Shown here: in pieces, positions 1 to 9,250 of the stretch | Numbering within the stretch: position 1 is the stretch's first letter | Layout: every line of letters begins with the position of its first letter | Assembly (NCBI GenBank): GCA_949840935.1 | Contig: CATKXX010000008.1 | Location: forward strand, 23,758 to 87,757 | Source of the DNA: an uncultured Acetatifactor sp. | GTDB lineage: Bacteria > Bacillota > Clostridia > Lachnospirales > Lachnospiraceae | Direction of reading: 5' to 3' | Length of the DNA stretch: 64,000 nt | Position numbers and translations under genes: made by a program | Notes under the pieces: model-generated | What the model saw: the letters and a program-made list of their open reading frames with translations, nothing else | Told to the model about the DNA's origin: nothing | Databases searched by the model: none

Positions 1-3000
1 CCCTGGCTTCTTCCTCAAACTGCCCCGCGTAATTCAGCGTGTCCTGGTTGGGCGTCATTCCCCAGCGTGTAAAGAATTCCAGAAGGTTCTTCTCCGCAGC
101 CGCGCAGGCCAGACGCATCAGATCCTGATCCCGGTCTCCCGCCAGGGCCAGCTTAACGCCTCCAGGGGCAGGGGCTGCAGCCGCATTCCTTGCATAGGTA
201 TCCACTCTGGCAAAGAACAGGCTGGCAAGCTGCTCGTTGTAATCTGCATAAGTCTTATAATTATATCCCTTATCATATGCCAGATGAAGCTGCCAGTACA
301 TGCCCAGCTGGGTAAATACATTGGATGCCATCCCCCGGGTTCCCGATGTCACCTTTTTATAAACATTGTCATACTGGAAACGCACGCTTCCGTTATTATC
401 TTTTGCCTGGGCCAATACCGCATAATAATTGTTTGTGATTTCCGCAACGGCATAGGCTCCCTGATTGATACAATGACCGATCTCATGGGCAATCCCCCAC
501 CCGAAATACGCGCCGGCCTGGTATCGGCCCTCACTGTCAGCAGTCACGGGCACCGCGCTGGCCATTCCGGGCACGGAACCCCATTCAATGCCAATGTGGT
601 TACCTGACGCATACATGAATGCTCCCGAGAACATTCTCTGGTAGCGGATATTCAGATGCCCTGCGGGTATCTGGTTCAGGGCGTCCGGCGCACTGTTGTT
701 GAGTCCCTTATGCTGATAGAACAGATACATCATATCCTCCATGGCATCCATGGAATTTAAGAGTGTCTGTGCCTTCTGCTCCGCGCTGCCGTTTCCTGCC
801 CCGGCCAGAAGCTGCTTTGCCGGCAGGGAAAACAGCATGGTGTCCAGGAGGATATCGGAAGCGCCAAGGATACAGTCCGTCTCGCTGTAAGCATATCTTA
901 CCTGGCTGTTCTGTGAATTCTCATGAACCTCACCATGGACAGCCGCCATCCGGCTTACATATGTCTCAAGCTCCTCTATATAAGTCTTTGCCCTTGCCAG
1001 TCGTTCGCCATCGTCCGTCACCCGGTACAGATCCAGTGTGGGCACCTGTGTCCCCCCGCTGACGCGAACCGCATATCTGTCGTCCCGGCTGTCCCCCGTA
1101 TACTGGACATACAGGGCGCCTCCGGCTTCCATCCCTGTGGTGCTTCCGATTTTGGGAACGGTGATCTTGTTGGCTCCGACCTTTAATGTGGCTACCACAT
1201 TGCTCACGCCTCCGGCCTCGGAATGGTATTGTGTGGACACCAGCTGCAATTCCGCAGCCTCACCGGTCTTCCGGCTGCCGTGCCCTACATAGACCATGAT
1301 TTCTTCTGAAGCGGCGGCGGTAATGCCCAGAGGCTGCCATGCGTTCAGGCCGCCGAACCCTCTGCCCGCATCCTTTGTAGTGATCCCGCCGTGAATCTCT
1401 ACCGGGGCGTTCAGCCCGCTGTCCTTTAAGATGGCCTCCGCTGTCTGCAATTCACGCTCCAGCAGCTCACGGTCAGGGTGGTATTCCCCGCTCACCGGAT
1501 CCATGGTATTGATCTTTTCCCGCAGCGCGTCAATGACAGCCTGGGTCACATCCGGTCTCAGCACAGTATGGAGATCGTCCTCATACAGGGACATGATTTC
1601 ATCCATCAAAGTGTCATAGTAGTAGAAATAGACCTCCGCAATAGAAATCGTCCCACCCTTATTGTAGCGTGCAATGCCGAATTGAATCTTTTTGGCATCC
1701 ACCGCCTGGGGAAGCTTGATCACATAATATGTCCTGCCATCCGCATCCGTCTTCCTCTGCAGGGAAACCCCTGCTACGTCCGTCTGCTGTCCGCTCTCAT
1801 CCCAATACCGCACTTTTGCATAGAAGTATCCGGTATCCTGGGATGTCATATCATGGAAAGCTATGGTATCCATCCTGTAAGCCTGGTCAAATTCATATGT
1901 GATCCCATGGTTGGCATACATGGGATTATATCCTCCCACATCCCATGTCTCGGCATAATAGTAGGAGCCGGGATCATGATCCACAGTCCCCCATGCCGTA
2001 CCGGCCTGTGTATCCAGAGGGCTGTTCTGCATGGTAGCACCCATTTTGGTACTGATAATATGGGCGCCGGCCTCCCCCGCGTTCCCTACATTGATCAAAT
2101 TGTACTTCGGCATCACAGCTGGATTCAGGTCTGTAGTCGTAGCTGCCGCAGACAGGGAAGGGCTGCTCTCGCCGAATTCGTTGACCGCCGTCACATACAC
2201 GGTGTATTCTGTCAGATCCTTCAACCCGGTAATGGTGTAACTGCCTGCCGTAATCCCCTCAACCTTCTGGTAGTCCCCTGCCCCGCTCTCCTTATAATAC
2301 AGATTATAGGACAGGGCATCCTTCACCTGCTTCCAGGACACTACAATACTCTGATATTTTCCGACGGCGGACACATTGTCCGGCTTATCCGGCTTTCCGT
2401 CCGGCTTTGGCACCGCCGTTACCTCATCGCCGTACCCGCTGCGCCAGAGACCGTTGACGGACTGCACACGCACCATGTATTCCTGATAATTCGTCAATTC
2501 TTTACCGCCAAAGGAGGTGACATCAAGGGCATTGCCCGCCACCATCACTGTCTCCTGCCGGCTGCCCTGTGTGATCATTACCTCATATCCGGTGATGTTG
2601 ACACAGGGATCCCAGGCCAGGCTGATGATCTTGTTCCCCGCCGCAGCCTTTAAGTTAAGAGGGATGTCCATTTCCGGCTCCGGAATGCGCTCCTCCATCC
2701 CATTGACAAATTCCACCTTTGAGATCACCGCAAGGTCATTGTTATTCCGCATCCCTGTAATCGTCAGAGTCACCTTTTTCACAGCAATCTGGGAGCCCAG
2801 ATGAAGCCGGATATTGCCGCGGCTGTCCCTCTCGGCCCTGATCAGGGAGTCATTCAGAAGATACTGGACGCCGTCGTCCACAGGAACCTCCTTCTCGTAC
2901 TCCATCCCGTTCTCTGTGTAGGCGACAGTGATGACCCCGTGGCTGACGGGATTATCCCCGTTCGTCTCTATAATGATGCCGTCCGTCATCACCACATCCC

Positions 3001-3859
3001 CCGCCTCTGCAAACAGGAATTCCAAAGAGACAGGATCCTCCGTCGAAATCGGCTTCTTTGACGCCGTAGTGAGGGTCACATTCCCCCTGCCTCCCAGCAT
3101 CTCATCCAGATCTCCTTCCACCGCCGTATTGGCTCCCGCACCGGGCGTGATGACCGCGCCGGGGATGAATTGCTCAATTCCCGCCTGGGTATCCCTTGTC
3201 TCCTGATAGCCCTTTGTAAAATATTCCAGGTCGGCCAGATCCACCTTGCCGTCACCGTTCAGATCCGCATTGGGGCTGCCCGCCCCCGCTGCAGCACTGT
3301 TAATGGCGTCCGTGAGCGCCGTTTTGTCCGTATCATCTATCTTGCCGTCGCCGTTCACATCCCCGATCAGCAGCACGCCGGGATGCATGGATCCCGCGGT
3401 ATATTGCAGGCGGTCGCCGGCCACAAACCCGGTCATCAGATTGACGGCATACGCCCTTCCCTTTACGGAAATGGACTGCGTATAAGGGGCAAAGCCCTTT
3501 GCGCTCACCGCCAGGGTATATTCCCCGGCTGCCAGCTGTTCAAAGCTCACCCGGCTCTCCTGCGCCCTGTCCCCTCCGACGGTGATCGTATCTGTTTCCA
3601 AAAAGACGCCCTGGGCGTCTTTCAGCTCCACCGTAAAAGTAACCGGGCTTTTCAGAACCAGCGCCGCCCCCACAGATACGTCCACCTGTCCGGTCTGCCC
3701 GGCGATGATCTGCTGTCCGGGCATACTCCGGGCCCTGCCGATTCCATACTCCTGTTTTATCCTTCCCGGGATGCCCATCCCGGCCTCCGAGGCATAAGCC
3801 GTCAGGCCCGCGCCGAGCGTCAGCGCCGCTGTCAGTATGATTGCCAGTGTCCTCTTCAT
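1..3859 (-). CDS. M60-family metallopeptidase, secreted, with dockerin and FN3 modules (3' end outside window)
   Basis: About 1286 codons are visible and the reading frame stays open to the window edge. The ATG at 3859 follows GGAGGAAGAAAGAG, and residues 1-24 form a signal peptide (MKRTLAIILTAALTLGAG...). A dockerin-like pair of calcium loops (GDVNGDGKIDDTD and ADLNGDGKVDLAD) lies near residues 163-217. Two fibronectin type III-like segments span about 400-577, and a discoidin-like segment about 620-740. The zinc motif HEIGH is at about 1125-1129, with a downstream Glu in AVAEITNN, which fits a gluzincin of the M60/enhancin group. Known M60 proteins cleave mucin-type glycoproteins outside the cell; that substrate is inferred here. 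The dockerin is N-terminal, unlike most cellulosomal enzymes. A consensus-like promoter lies upstream. The gene diverges from the small gene at 4083. Confidence 0.85.
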   Translation of the reverse strand, partial: MKRTLAIILTAALTLGAGLTAYASEAGMGIPGRIKQEYGIGRARSMPGQQIIAGQTGQVDVSVGAALVLKSPVTFTVELKDAQGVFLETDTITVGGDRAQESRVSFEQLAAGEYTLAVSAKGFAPYTQSISVKGRAYAVNLMTGFVAGDRLQYTAGSMHPGVLLIGDVNGDGKIDDTDKTALTDAINSAAAGAGSPNADLNGDGKVDLADLEYFTKGYQETRDTQAGIEQFIPGAVITPGAGANTAVEGDLDEMLGGRGNVTLTTASKKPISTEDPVSLEFLFAEAGDVVMTDGIIIETNGDNPVSHGVITVAYTENGMEYEKEVPVDDGVQYLLNDSLIRAERDSRGNIRLHLGSQIAVKKVTLTITGMRNNNDLAVISKVEFVNGMEERIPEPEMDIPLNLKAAAGNKIISLAWDPCVNITGYEVMITQGSRQETVMVAGNALDVTSFGGKELTNYQEYMVRVQSVNGLWRSGYGDEVTAVPKPDGKPDKPDNVSAVGKYQSIVVSWKQVKDALSYNLYYKESGAGDYQKVEGITAGSYTITGLKDLTEYTVYVTAVNEFGESSPSLSAAATTTDLNPAVMPKYNLINVGNAGEAGAHIISTKMGATMQNSPLDTQAGTAWGTVDHDPGSYYYAETWDVGGYNPMYANHGITYEFDQAYRMDTIAFHDMTSQDTGYFYAKVRYWDESGQQTDVAGVSLQRKTDADGRTYYVIKLPQAVDAKKIQFGIARYNKGGTISIAEVYFYYYDTLMDEIMSLYEDDLHTVLRPDVTQAVIDALREKINTMDPVSGEYHPDRELLERELQTAEAILKDSGLNAPVEIHGGITTKDAGRGFGGLNAWQPLGITAAASEEIMVYVGHGSRKTGEAAELQLVSTQYHSEAGGVSNVVATLKVGANKITVPKIGSTTGMEAGGALYVQYTGDSRDDRYAVRVSGGTQVPTLDLYRVTDDGERLARAKTYIEELETYVSRMAAVHGEVHENSQNSQVRYAYSETDCILGASDILLDTMLFSLPAKQLLAGAGNGSAEQKAQTLLNSMDAMEDMMYLFYQHKGLNNSAPDALNQIPAGHLNIRYQRMFSGAFMYASGNHIGIEWGSVPGMASAVPVTADSEGRYQAGAYFGWGIAHEIGHCINQGAYAVAEITNNYYAVLAQAKDNNGSVRFQYDNVYKKVTSGTRGMASNVFTQLGMYWQLHLAYDKGYNYKTYADYNEQLASLFFARVDTYARNAAAAPAPGGVKLALAGDRDQDLMRLACAAAEKNLLEFFTRWGMTPNQDTLNYAGQFEEEAR

Positions 3860-3938
3860 CTCTTTCTTCCTCCGTATCTCAGATCGGTTATCACAATGGA
3901 TATCTCACTGCCTGCCAAATATTAGCAGTGTCATTCCC

Positions 3939-3967
3939 ATTATATCGGAATCATCGGACTTTAGCAA
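3939..3967 (-). promoter_or_regulatory. Sigma-A-type promoter of the M60 peptidase gene
   Basis: On the minus strand TTGCTA and a perfect TATAAT are separated by 17 bp, about 80 bp upstream of the ATG at 3859. Confidence 0.6.
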
Positions 3968-3997
3968 TTACTTTTCCCCTTTTCCATTATTTACAGA

Positions 3998-4026
3998 TTG
4001 TAAACACATGTTCCCGGTGATATGCT
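3998..4026 (+). promoter_or_regulatory. Possible promoter of the small gene at 4083
   Basis: TTGTAA and TATGCT are separated by 17 bp. The -10 hexamer lies exactly in the loop of a 12-bp inverted repeat (4009-4045). Confidence 0.4.
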
Positions 4027-4045
4027 GGAGCTGTCACCGGGAACA
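4009..4045. other. Perfect 12-bp inverted repeat, 13-nt loop
   Basis: TGTTCCCGGTGA (4009-4020) is exactly complementary to TCACCGGGAACA (4034-4045). It may be an operator or leader hairpin for the gene at 4083, or a terminator for minus-strand transcripts arriving from the lipoprotein gene. There is no good T-tract on either side, so a plain terminator is not certain. Confidence 0.7.
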
Positions 4046-4082
4046 ATTGTTTGCCTATCTCTTTCAGAAAGGAGTATTTTAT

Positions 4083-4355
4083 TTGCAAAGTATATTATGC
4101 ATCGATATTCCGGTACAGATGATTTCCTGTACCGACACGGATGGAAAAATCACACCCCTAAAATTCCGCTTCCGTGATAAAACAGGGGAGCTGGTGTCCG
4201 TGACCATAGATCAGGTGCTCTCCTCCGCCCAGCAGGGAAACCGCGTAGGCGCCAGCTTTTCCTGTTCCGCCCGGGTGTACGGCGCGCCAAAGACATTCCG
4301 GCTCTGGTACAATTACTTTGCCCATGAATGGCGGCTGTCCCGCCTGGAGGTCTGA
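4083..4355 (+). CDS. Conserved hypothetical protein, 90 aa, TTG start
   Basis: I chose the TTG at 4083 because AAAGGAG sits 8 nt upstream. An ATG further in (4119) has no such site, and the long in-frame extension to 3837 would run through the inverted repeat. The protein begins MQSILCIDIPVQMISC and contains TPLKFRFRDKTGELV and a C-terminal AHEWRLSRL. It is small, soluble and without signal peptide. It resembles uncharacterised proteins that I associate with Lachnospiraceae genomes, but I cannot assign a function. Its stop is separated from the stop of the convergent lipoprotein gene by one base. Confidence 0.65.
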   Translation: MQSILCIDIPVQMISCTDTDGKITPLKFRFRDKTGELVSVTIDQVLSSAQQGNRVGASFSCSARVYGAPKTFRLWYNYFAHEWRLSRLEV

Positions 4356-4356
4356 A

Positions 4357-5553
4357 TCACCCCTCCGCAGCGCCCGGGCGCACTCTTACATTGGAAATGA
4401 ACAGGTAATCGTCCCCGTTCCAGCGCAGGGTGACCTCCCACCTGCCGTTCTCACTCCCCCTGGTATATTCCAGCCGGAGCACATCCTCCGATTCCCAAAC
4501 GCCGGAGACCACCGCACACTGCTCATAATTCGTATCCCCGGCGACCACATAATAGCTGTCATATTCCTCCAGGTAATAAAACTGCTCCAGGCCCTTTTTT
4601 TCCGTTTCCTCCAGCCCAATCCCCAGCTTCTTACGCAGAAAGGCATCCATCTCATCCGCCGTAATCTTCATGACGTCCAATTCCGGAGCCATACTGTCCA
4701 TCTCCGCCAGAAGCCTTATTTCTTCCAGAGAAATCTGATCCTCGCCGCGGTTCATGCCGTTATAAAAAAGCTGGAACAGGTCAATCTCACCGGGATGGGC
4801 ATACTCGCTGGACAGCAGCATATTGTTCATGATATCTGCCTGGCTGTTAAAAAATCCCGAATTGAATCCGTAAATCTCACTTTCAGAGAGCATACCCGCC
4901 CCCTCTTTCCTGATGATGGCCGGGATAAAGCTCCCCTCATCCTGATTCCAGGACAATACAGCCAGGATATCCGCAGGCTCCATTTCCTCCCCGGAGGTAA
5001 CGATCAACGCATCATCGGCCAGGAAATAAAAATCCCCCAGGGATTCTGCCTCCTCCACCGGGACTTCCGTCCACTGCCCGTCCAGGGGGAGGAAATACCG
5101 GATCGTCTGCGCTGCCAGTCCCTGGTAGATGGTTTTCCCCGAAAAGAGAATCCTGTCCTGGCCGCTGCTCATGGGAAGCACCTCCACCCACACCTCGTCC
5201 GCCAGTATCTCATGATACGCCTCCACCTTCATGGAACCGGTTTCCAGGAGGATCAGCGCCCGTCTGTCAAGCCCTCCGGCGTGAGGCGTATTCAGGATTT
5301 CACATACTACCAGCGCTTCTTCTGCCTCGGGATCAGAAAAAGAGCCATAAAATATCTGATCCGGTACAATATCGGAGGCAGTGGCAACCCCCCCGGATTC
5401 ATCGTTTTCCAACACTGTTTCCAGAATCCTGTCCTTTAACGAGACAAACGGCTGTGCGGCATCTGTTCCCCCTGCACAGCCGGACAACAAAAGTGCCGCA
5501 GACAGTATAATAATGGAACCTGCAGATATTTCTTTTCTCAATTTTAACCTCAT
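4357..5553 (-). CDS. Putative lipoprotein, about 398 aa
   Basis: The start at 5553 (MRLKLRKEISAGSIIILSAA) places a classic lipobox (ALLLSGC) after one hydrophobic stretch, so the mature protein should be lipid-anchored on the outer face. An in-frame start at 5607 would add 18 residues encoded by the palindromic repeat upstream and is unlikely. The mature part is acidic and globular, with no recognised motif. Segments such as GRWEVTLRWNGDDYLF suggest a beta-rich fold. No clear Shine-Dalgarno is visible; the upstream sequence GCAGAAATGAGG is shared with the leader at 43021. The function is unknown. Confidence 0.75.
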   Translation of the reverse strand: MRLKLRKEISAGSIIILSAALLLSGCAGGTDAAQPFVSLKDRILETVLENDESGGVATASDIVPDQIFYGSFSDPEAEEALVVCEILNTPHAGGLDRRALILLETGSMKVEAYHEILADEVWVEVLPMSSGQDRILFSGKTIYQGLAAQTIRYFLPLDGQWTEVPVEEAESLGDFYFLADDALIVTSGEEMEPADILAVLSWNQDEGSFIPAIIRKEGAGMLSESEIYGFNSGFFNSQADIMNNMLLSSEYAHPGEIDLFQLFYNGMNRGEDQISLEEIRLLAEMDSMAPELDVMKITADEMDAFLRKKLGIGLEETEKKGLEQFYYLEEYDSYYVVAGDTNYEQCAVVSGVWESEDVLRLEYTRGSENGRWEVTLRWNGDDYLFISNVRVRPGAAEG

Positions 5554-5567
5554 TTCTGCGCTGCTCA

Positions 5568-5641
5568 AGAGGGTGTGTAAACACCCTCTTTGCGCAAAGC
5601 CATACATGGCTTACGAGTTTGTAACAAGTCATTTATGACTT
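5568..5641. repeat. Array of three short perfect palindromes
   Basis: Three hairpins lie in a row. The first pairs AGAGGGTGT with ACACCCTCT (5568-5589, loop GTAA). The second pairs AAGCCAT with ATGGCTT (5597-5612, 2-nt loop). The third pairs AAGTCAT with ATGACTT (5626-5641, 2-nt loop). Flanking sequence (CCTCATTTCTGC, TTTGCGCA, CACAAATCTC) recurs at 43021-43070 without the hairpins. This is consistent with a dispersed intergenic element. Confidence 0.7.
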
Positions 5642-5677
5642 TGCAACGCTCTGGCACAAATCTCAAGATTCAAAATT

Positions 5678-7654
5678 TCATTTTTCAATCTTCTTAAAAA
5701 CAGGGATGATCTCAAGAGGGGCTGCCGCCATGATCCTCTGCCTCCCGCACAGGATTTCGCCGGTGTGAATGCTTTTCCAGCTCCCTTCAGGAAGATACAC
5801 CTCCCTTTCCGTCATCCCCTGGTACAAAACGGGCGCCACAAGATATCGGGAACCGAACATGTACTGATCGTCTATATCCCAGCATATTCCATCCTCCGGG
5901 AATTCGTAAAACATTGTCCTTATGACCGGAGAACCGTTTGCACAGGCCTCATCCATTACGGACTTAATGTAGCCTTTCATGCCGAGCCTGATATCGAGAT
6001 ACTTTTTCAGGATCCCGTAAACCTCCTCCCCGTAGCTCCACAGCTCATTGGGCCGCCCTGTATCGGAAAAACCGCCGCCGTAATCAAGGTCTGACAGCCT
6101 CGGGATATCATGAGGCCCCCTGTCTCCATGCATACGCAGTACCGGACAGAAGGTTGAAAACTGAAACCAACGTATCAGCAATTCGTTAAAATGCTCCTCC
6201 GTCACGTCCCCGAAAAAGCCGCCCGTATCCGAAACCCACCAGGGAATCCCCGCAATCCCCATGTTCAGCCCTGCGCTCAGCTGATCGCGCAGGGCGGTAA
6301 AATTAGACTTGATATCGCCTGACCAGACAAGGGCGCCATACTTCTGGCTGCCCACCCAGGCGCATCGGAGCAGATTGACGATATCCTTCTGCCCCTGAGC
6401 CTTCATCCCGTCATAAAAGGCTTTCGCATGAGCCTTCGCATAGCTGTTGGCCACCTTCAGCGCTGGCCCTGTATAATGCCGGTAATGCTCGTAATCGTAT
6501 GCAGAATATTCCGGCTCCGCCTCGTCAAGCCAGAACATGTCTATCCCGTATCTGTAATAATTTTCCTCCACCTTACCCCATAGAAAGCCGCGTGCCTCGG
6601 GATTCAGGGCATCATAGATCACAGTGTCCCCCTGGAAATCAAAACACTGGATGGAGCCCCTCTCCGTCCTTATAAACAATCCCTTGTCCAGCATTTCCCT
6701 GAAATTCACGCTTTTTCTGTCCACAGTGGGCCATATGGAGACCATACAGCGAATGCCCATATCTTTTAATTCGTCCATCATGGCCTGTGGGTCGGGCCAG
6801 TACTGCGGGTCAAAGCTCCAGTCTCCCTGCCTTACCCAATGGAAAAAGTCTATGACGATGACGTCAAGGGGAATCCCCCGCCTTTTGTATTCCCTGGCCA
6901 CCTCCAAAACCTCTTCCTGGGTTCGATAACGGAGCTTACACTGCCACAGCCCCAACGCGTTTTCCGGAAATTCGGGGGCGCGTCCCGTCACTTCGGTATA
7001 GTTTTCCAGGACAGCCTTCGGCGTGTCATCCGCCGTGATCCAATAATCCATTTCTTCCGATAATTTGCTGTGCCACTGGGTATAGTTTTCACCGAACATC
7101 ACCTCGCCGACGCCGGCGTGATTCCACAAAAAGCCATATCCCTTACTGGACAGATAAAAGGGGATGGTGATCTGGGAATTACGCTGCGCCAGCTCCAAGA
7201 TACACCCCTTCAGGTCAAGCTGCGGCTGCTGGTACTGCCCCATACCGTATATCTTCTCCCCGCGCTGGGCCTCAAAACGCGCCGTAATTTCATAATCGCT
7301 GCCACTAACAGGTTTCCACTCCCGGGCGCAGATTTTCATGCTGGGGCTGTGCTCGTTGGCATTGCTGAAATCCCTGTAATATTCCTTTAAGATCAGGCTG
7401 TCCCCGCGGTAAAATTCCATCCAGCCGTTTTCTGAAATGTAACAGCTTATCTCGCCGTTTACAATCCTGGCGCCGCCCTCCTCCTCACAAATCTGCGCCG
7501 AAGACTCCACAGGCAGCAACGCCTTATCGTCCCCGGTGAATGCGGCATTCCGGGTCGCCCTGACCCGCAGAGCGTTCCTTCCCCAGGCTTCTACCTTTAG
7601 GGTCTCGTTTTGGTGCCTGGCAATCAGAGTATTGTTCTGGATTGAAAAGCGCAT
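5678..7654 (-). CDS. Glycoside hydrolase family 31 (alpha-xylosidase/alpha-glucosidase type), 658 aa
   Basis: The ATG at 7654 follows GGGAGGAAACAT. The protein has the GH31 layout: an N-terminal beta-sandwich to about residue 215, then a TIM barrel, then C-terminal beta domains. The catalytic nucleophile is in DMFWLDEAEPE (about D377) and the acid/base in WSGDIKSNF (about D447). The neighbouring barrel motifs IDFFHWV and GGFFGDV are also present. The WLDEAEPE form of the nucleophile motif is common in alpha-xylosidase-like members, but substrate cannot be fixed from sequence. There is no signal peptide, so it probably acts in the cytoplasm on imported oligosaccharides. No transporter or regulator for sugars is adjacent. 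Confidence 0.9.
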   Translation of the reverse strand: MRFSIQNNTLIARHQNETLKVEAWGRNALRVRATRNAAFTGDDKALLPVESSAQICEEEGGARIVNGEISCYISENGWMEFYRGDSLILKEYYRDFSNANEHSPSMKICAREWKPVSGSDYEITARFEAQRGEKIYGMGQYQQPQLDLKGCILELAQRNSQITIPFYLSSKGYGFLWNHAGVGEVMFGENYTQWHSKLSEEMDYWITADDTPKAVLENYTEVTGRAPEFPENALGLWQCKLRYRTQEEVLEVAREYKRRGIPLDVIVIDFFHWVRQGDWSFDPQYWPDPQAMMDELKDMGIRCMVSIWPTVDRKSVNFREMLDKGLFIRTERGSIQCFDFQGDTVIYDALNPEARGFLWGKVEENYYRYGIDMFWLDEAEPEYSAYDYEHYRHYTGPALKVANSYAKAHAKAFYDGMKAQGQKDIVNLLRCAWVGSQKYGALVWSGDIKSNFTALRDQLSAGLNMGIAGIPWWVSDTGGFFGDVTEEHFNELLIRWFQFSTFCPVLRMHGDRGPHDIPRLSDLDYGGGFSDTGRPNELWSYGEEVYGILKKYLDIRLGMKGYIKSVMDEACANGSPVIRTMFYEFPEDGICWDIDDQYMFGSRYLVAPVLYQGMTEREVYLPEGSWKSIHTGEILCGRQRIMAAAPLEIIPVFKKIEK

Positions 7655-7698
7655 ATGTTTCCTCCCTGGTATGTTTTGCTATCCTTTCCACCTTATTT

Positions 7699-9144
7699 TT
7701 ATACTTCATCCCTTTTATTCATTAAAACCACATACTTTTGGTTCTGACTTTTAGGTTTATCCGGGATTGTCATAGATATTTTACCGTCATCTATCAAGGG
7801 TTGCAGATATTTTTTCGTAAAATTCTTTATTCCCTTAAAACCACAGTATTCTGCAATTTCTGATTTCTTTCTCGGTTCCGCACAATACTCCAGAATTTTG
7901 TCCTGGACTGTCACTTGGGTCGTCACTTGGGTCGTCACTTGGGTCGTCACTTGGGTCATATCTTCTAATTTCTTATTTTTTATAGTGACCTGAAGCATAA
8001 AGGAATTTTCATGGTATTCCGGTTCAGGCAATCCTGCTTTTTGCATTTCATAATAAATACGATCAACACCTTCTCCAAATTCTCTCACATATTCATATTC
8101 ATGAAGCAATTCCGCAATTTTCGGATTACGTGAAAAATGTACCTGCCTCATATTATTTAAACGTACAATCCCCGGAAGTGTTCCAGGACTTTCCACCGTC
8201 ATATGATCATCAAACATTTTAATCTGGATATCAGTTCCTTTGATGCTATAGTCACGATGTCCGATAGCGTTTATTATGATTTCTTTCCATACAAATTCCG
8301 GGTATTCAGGTTCTGTAACAAACTTTCCCTCTTTTCCCAGGTAAGTATGCTCTTTAATCTGTCCTCTGACAAACTCAATAGACTGCTCCACTACATCTAA
8401 TATTCTGCCCTCAAACGATTTGTCTTTAATGACATTCATTTGAGCGCCTACCTTTGCTTCTGTACCTTCATATCGAATAAACCGGACTCTTGCACGCTTG
8501 AAAAACTGCTGGGGATTCTTACCGAACAGCAATATAGCGGCTCCGCTCATTTCTTCCCTGCCACTCACTTTAACTATATAGTCCTTATTTTGCCTGATAT
8601 ATTCTTCCGGTGATTTTCCATAGCCAATCTTTTTACAATAATCAGAAACTGCCTCCATCTCTATATCATCCATTGACGAGCCATACACAGGCTCATCTTC
8701 ATAATATCTTGTCCCTTTGGAATACATAAGCTGCAATCGTTCATCAAAAGTCAGTTTCTTGGACTTATCCCCCATTCGCAGATACACTTCATCTCTATGA
8801 TTCGCATGAAGCTCACTGCTTTGCGGAACACGTATCAGCAGCAGATGATTCGGTTTCCCTTTGCAATCCATACAGTCAATTGTTTCCGTCTCTATCCGGA
8901 CAGAAGGCCTGCAAAAATCAAACGGCGCACGCAAAATTTCATTAATATTTTCAGTATGATCGTCTATTCCCGTAATTTCACCGTTATCTTCGATACCTAC
9001 GGCAAGCAGACCACCGTCTGCATTTGCAAAAGCAATAATAGATGTTGAAATAGCTATGGCATTTATTTTGGCGCTTTTACGATCAAATTGCTGACATTCC
9101 GTCGTAGTACACATATCTTTTATTGTCAGATTGGTTAATTTCAT
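7699..9144 (-). CDS. AlbA_2 domain/ATPase-like putative transcriptional regulator, about 481 aa
   Basis: ATGs occur at 9150 and 9144; AAAGGG is better spaced (8 nt) for 9144. The N-terminal part (ECQQFDRKSAKI...ADGGLLAVGIEDNGEITGI) matches the AlbA_2/Schlafen-like fold. The middle contains IINAIGHRDYSIKGTDIQIKMFDD and ESPGTLPGIV, as in the HATPase_c_4 part of RecG-like regulators. The C-terminus looks like a winged helix (KILEYCAEPRKKSEIAEYC). A run of four TQVT units, encoded by a 12-bp tandem repeat, joins the two halves. The gene is visibly richer in A+T than its neighbours and stands alone, suggesting acquisition. Such proteins are often toxin-like or mobile-element-linked regulators; the target is unknown. 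Confidence 0.8.
   Translation of the reverse strand: MKLTNLTIKDMCTTTECQQFDRKSAKINAIAISTSIIAFANADGGLLAVGIEDNGEITGIDDHTENINEILRAPFDFCRPSVRIETETIDCMDCKGKPNHLLLIRVPQSSELHANHRDEVYLRMGDKSKKLTFDERLQLMYSKGTRYYEDEPVYGSSMDDIEMEAVSDYCKKIGYGKSPEEYIRQNKDYIVKVSGREEMSGAAILLFGKNPQQFFKRARVRFIRYEGTEAKVGAQMNVIKDKSFEGRILDVVEQSIEFVRGQIKEHTYLGKEGKFVTEPEYPEFVWKEIIINAIGHRDYSIKGTDIQIKMFDDHMTVESPGTLPGIVRLNNMRQVHFSRNPKIAELLHEYEYVREFGEGVDRIYYEMQKAGLPEPEYHENSFMLQVTIKNKKLEDMTQVTTQVTTQVTTQVTVQDKILEYCAEPRKKSEIAEYCGFKGIKNFTKKYLQPLIDDGKISMTIPDKPKSQNQKYVVLMNKRDEV
7910..7957. repeat. Four copies of a 12-bp in-frame tandem repeat
   Basis: The unit GTCACTTGGGTC is repeated four times with near identity inside the AlbA_2-type gene and encodes (TQVT)4. 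The copy number can change without shifting the frame. Confidence 0.9.
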
Positions 9145-9250
9145 ACTCATTTCCCTTTAAACTATTATCTAAAATCAATCTTACTACAAAAGCACTGATA
9201 TTACTATCTGTTTTCTGGATTTTCACCACAGAATACGGCACCCATCATAT

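Noticed and set aside
1478..2653. Long plus-strand frame of 391 codons
   Set aside because: It lies antisense to the M60 gene, whose frame has signal peptide, dockerin and HEIGH motifs; no ribosome site or protein-like motifs on the plus strand.
3837..4082. N-terminal extension of the small gene at 4083
   Set aside because: It would cross the inverted repeat and likely promoter; the TTG with AAAGGAG is better placed.
4318..5439. Plus-strand frame of 373 codons
   Set aside because: Antisense to a lipoprotein with a clear lipobox; composition is that of a reverse-frame shadow.
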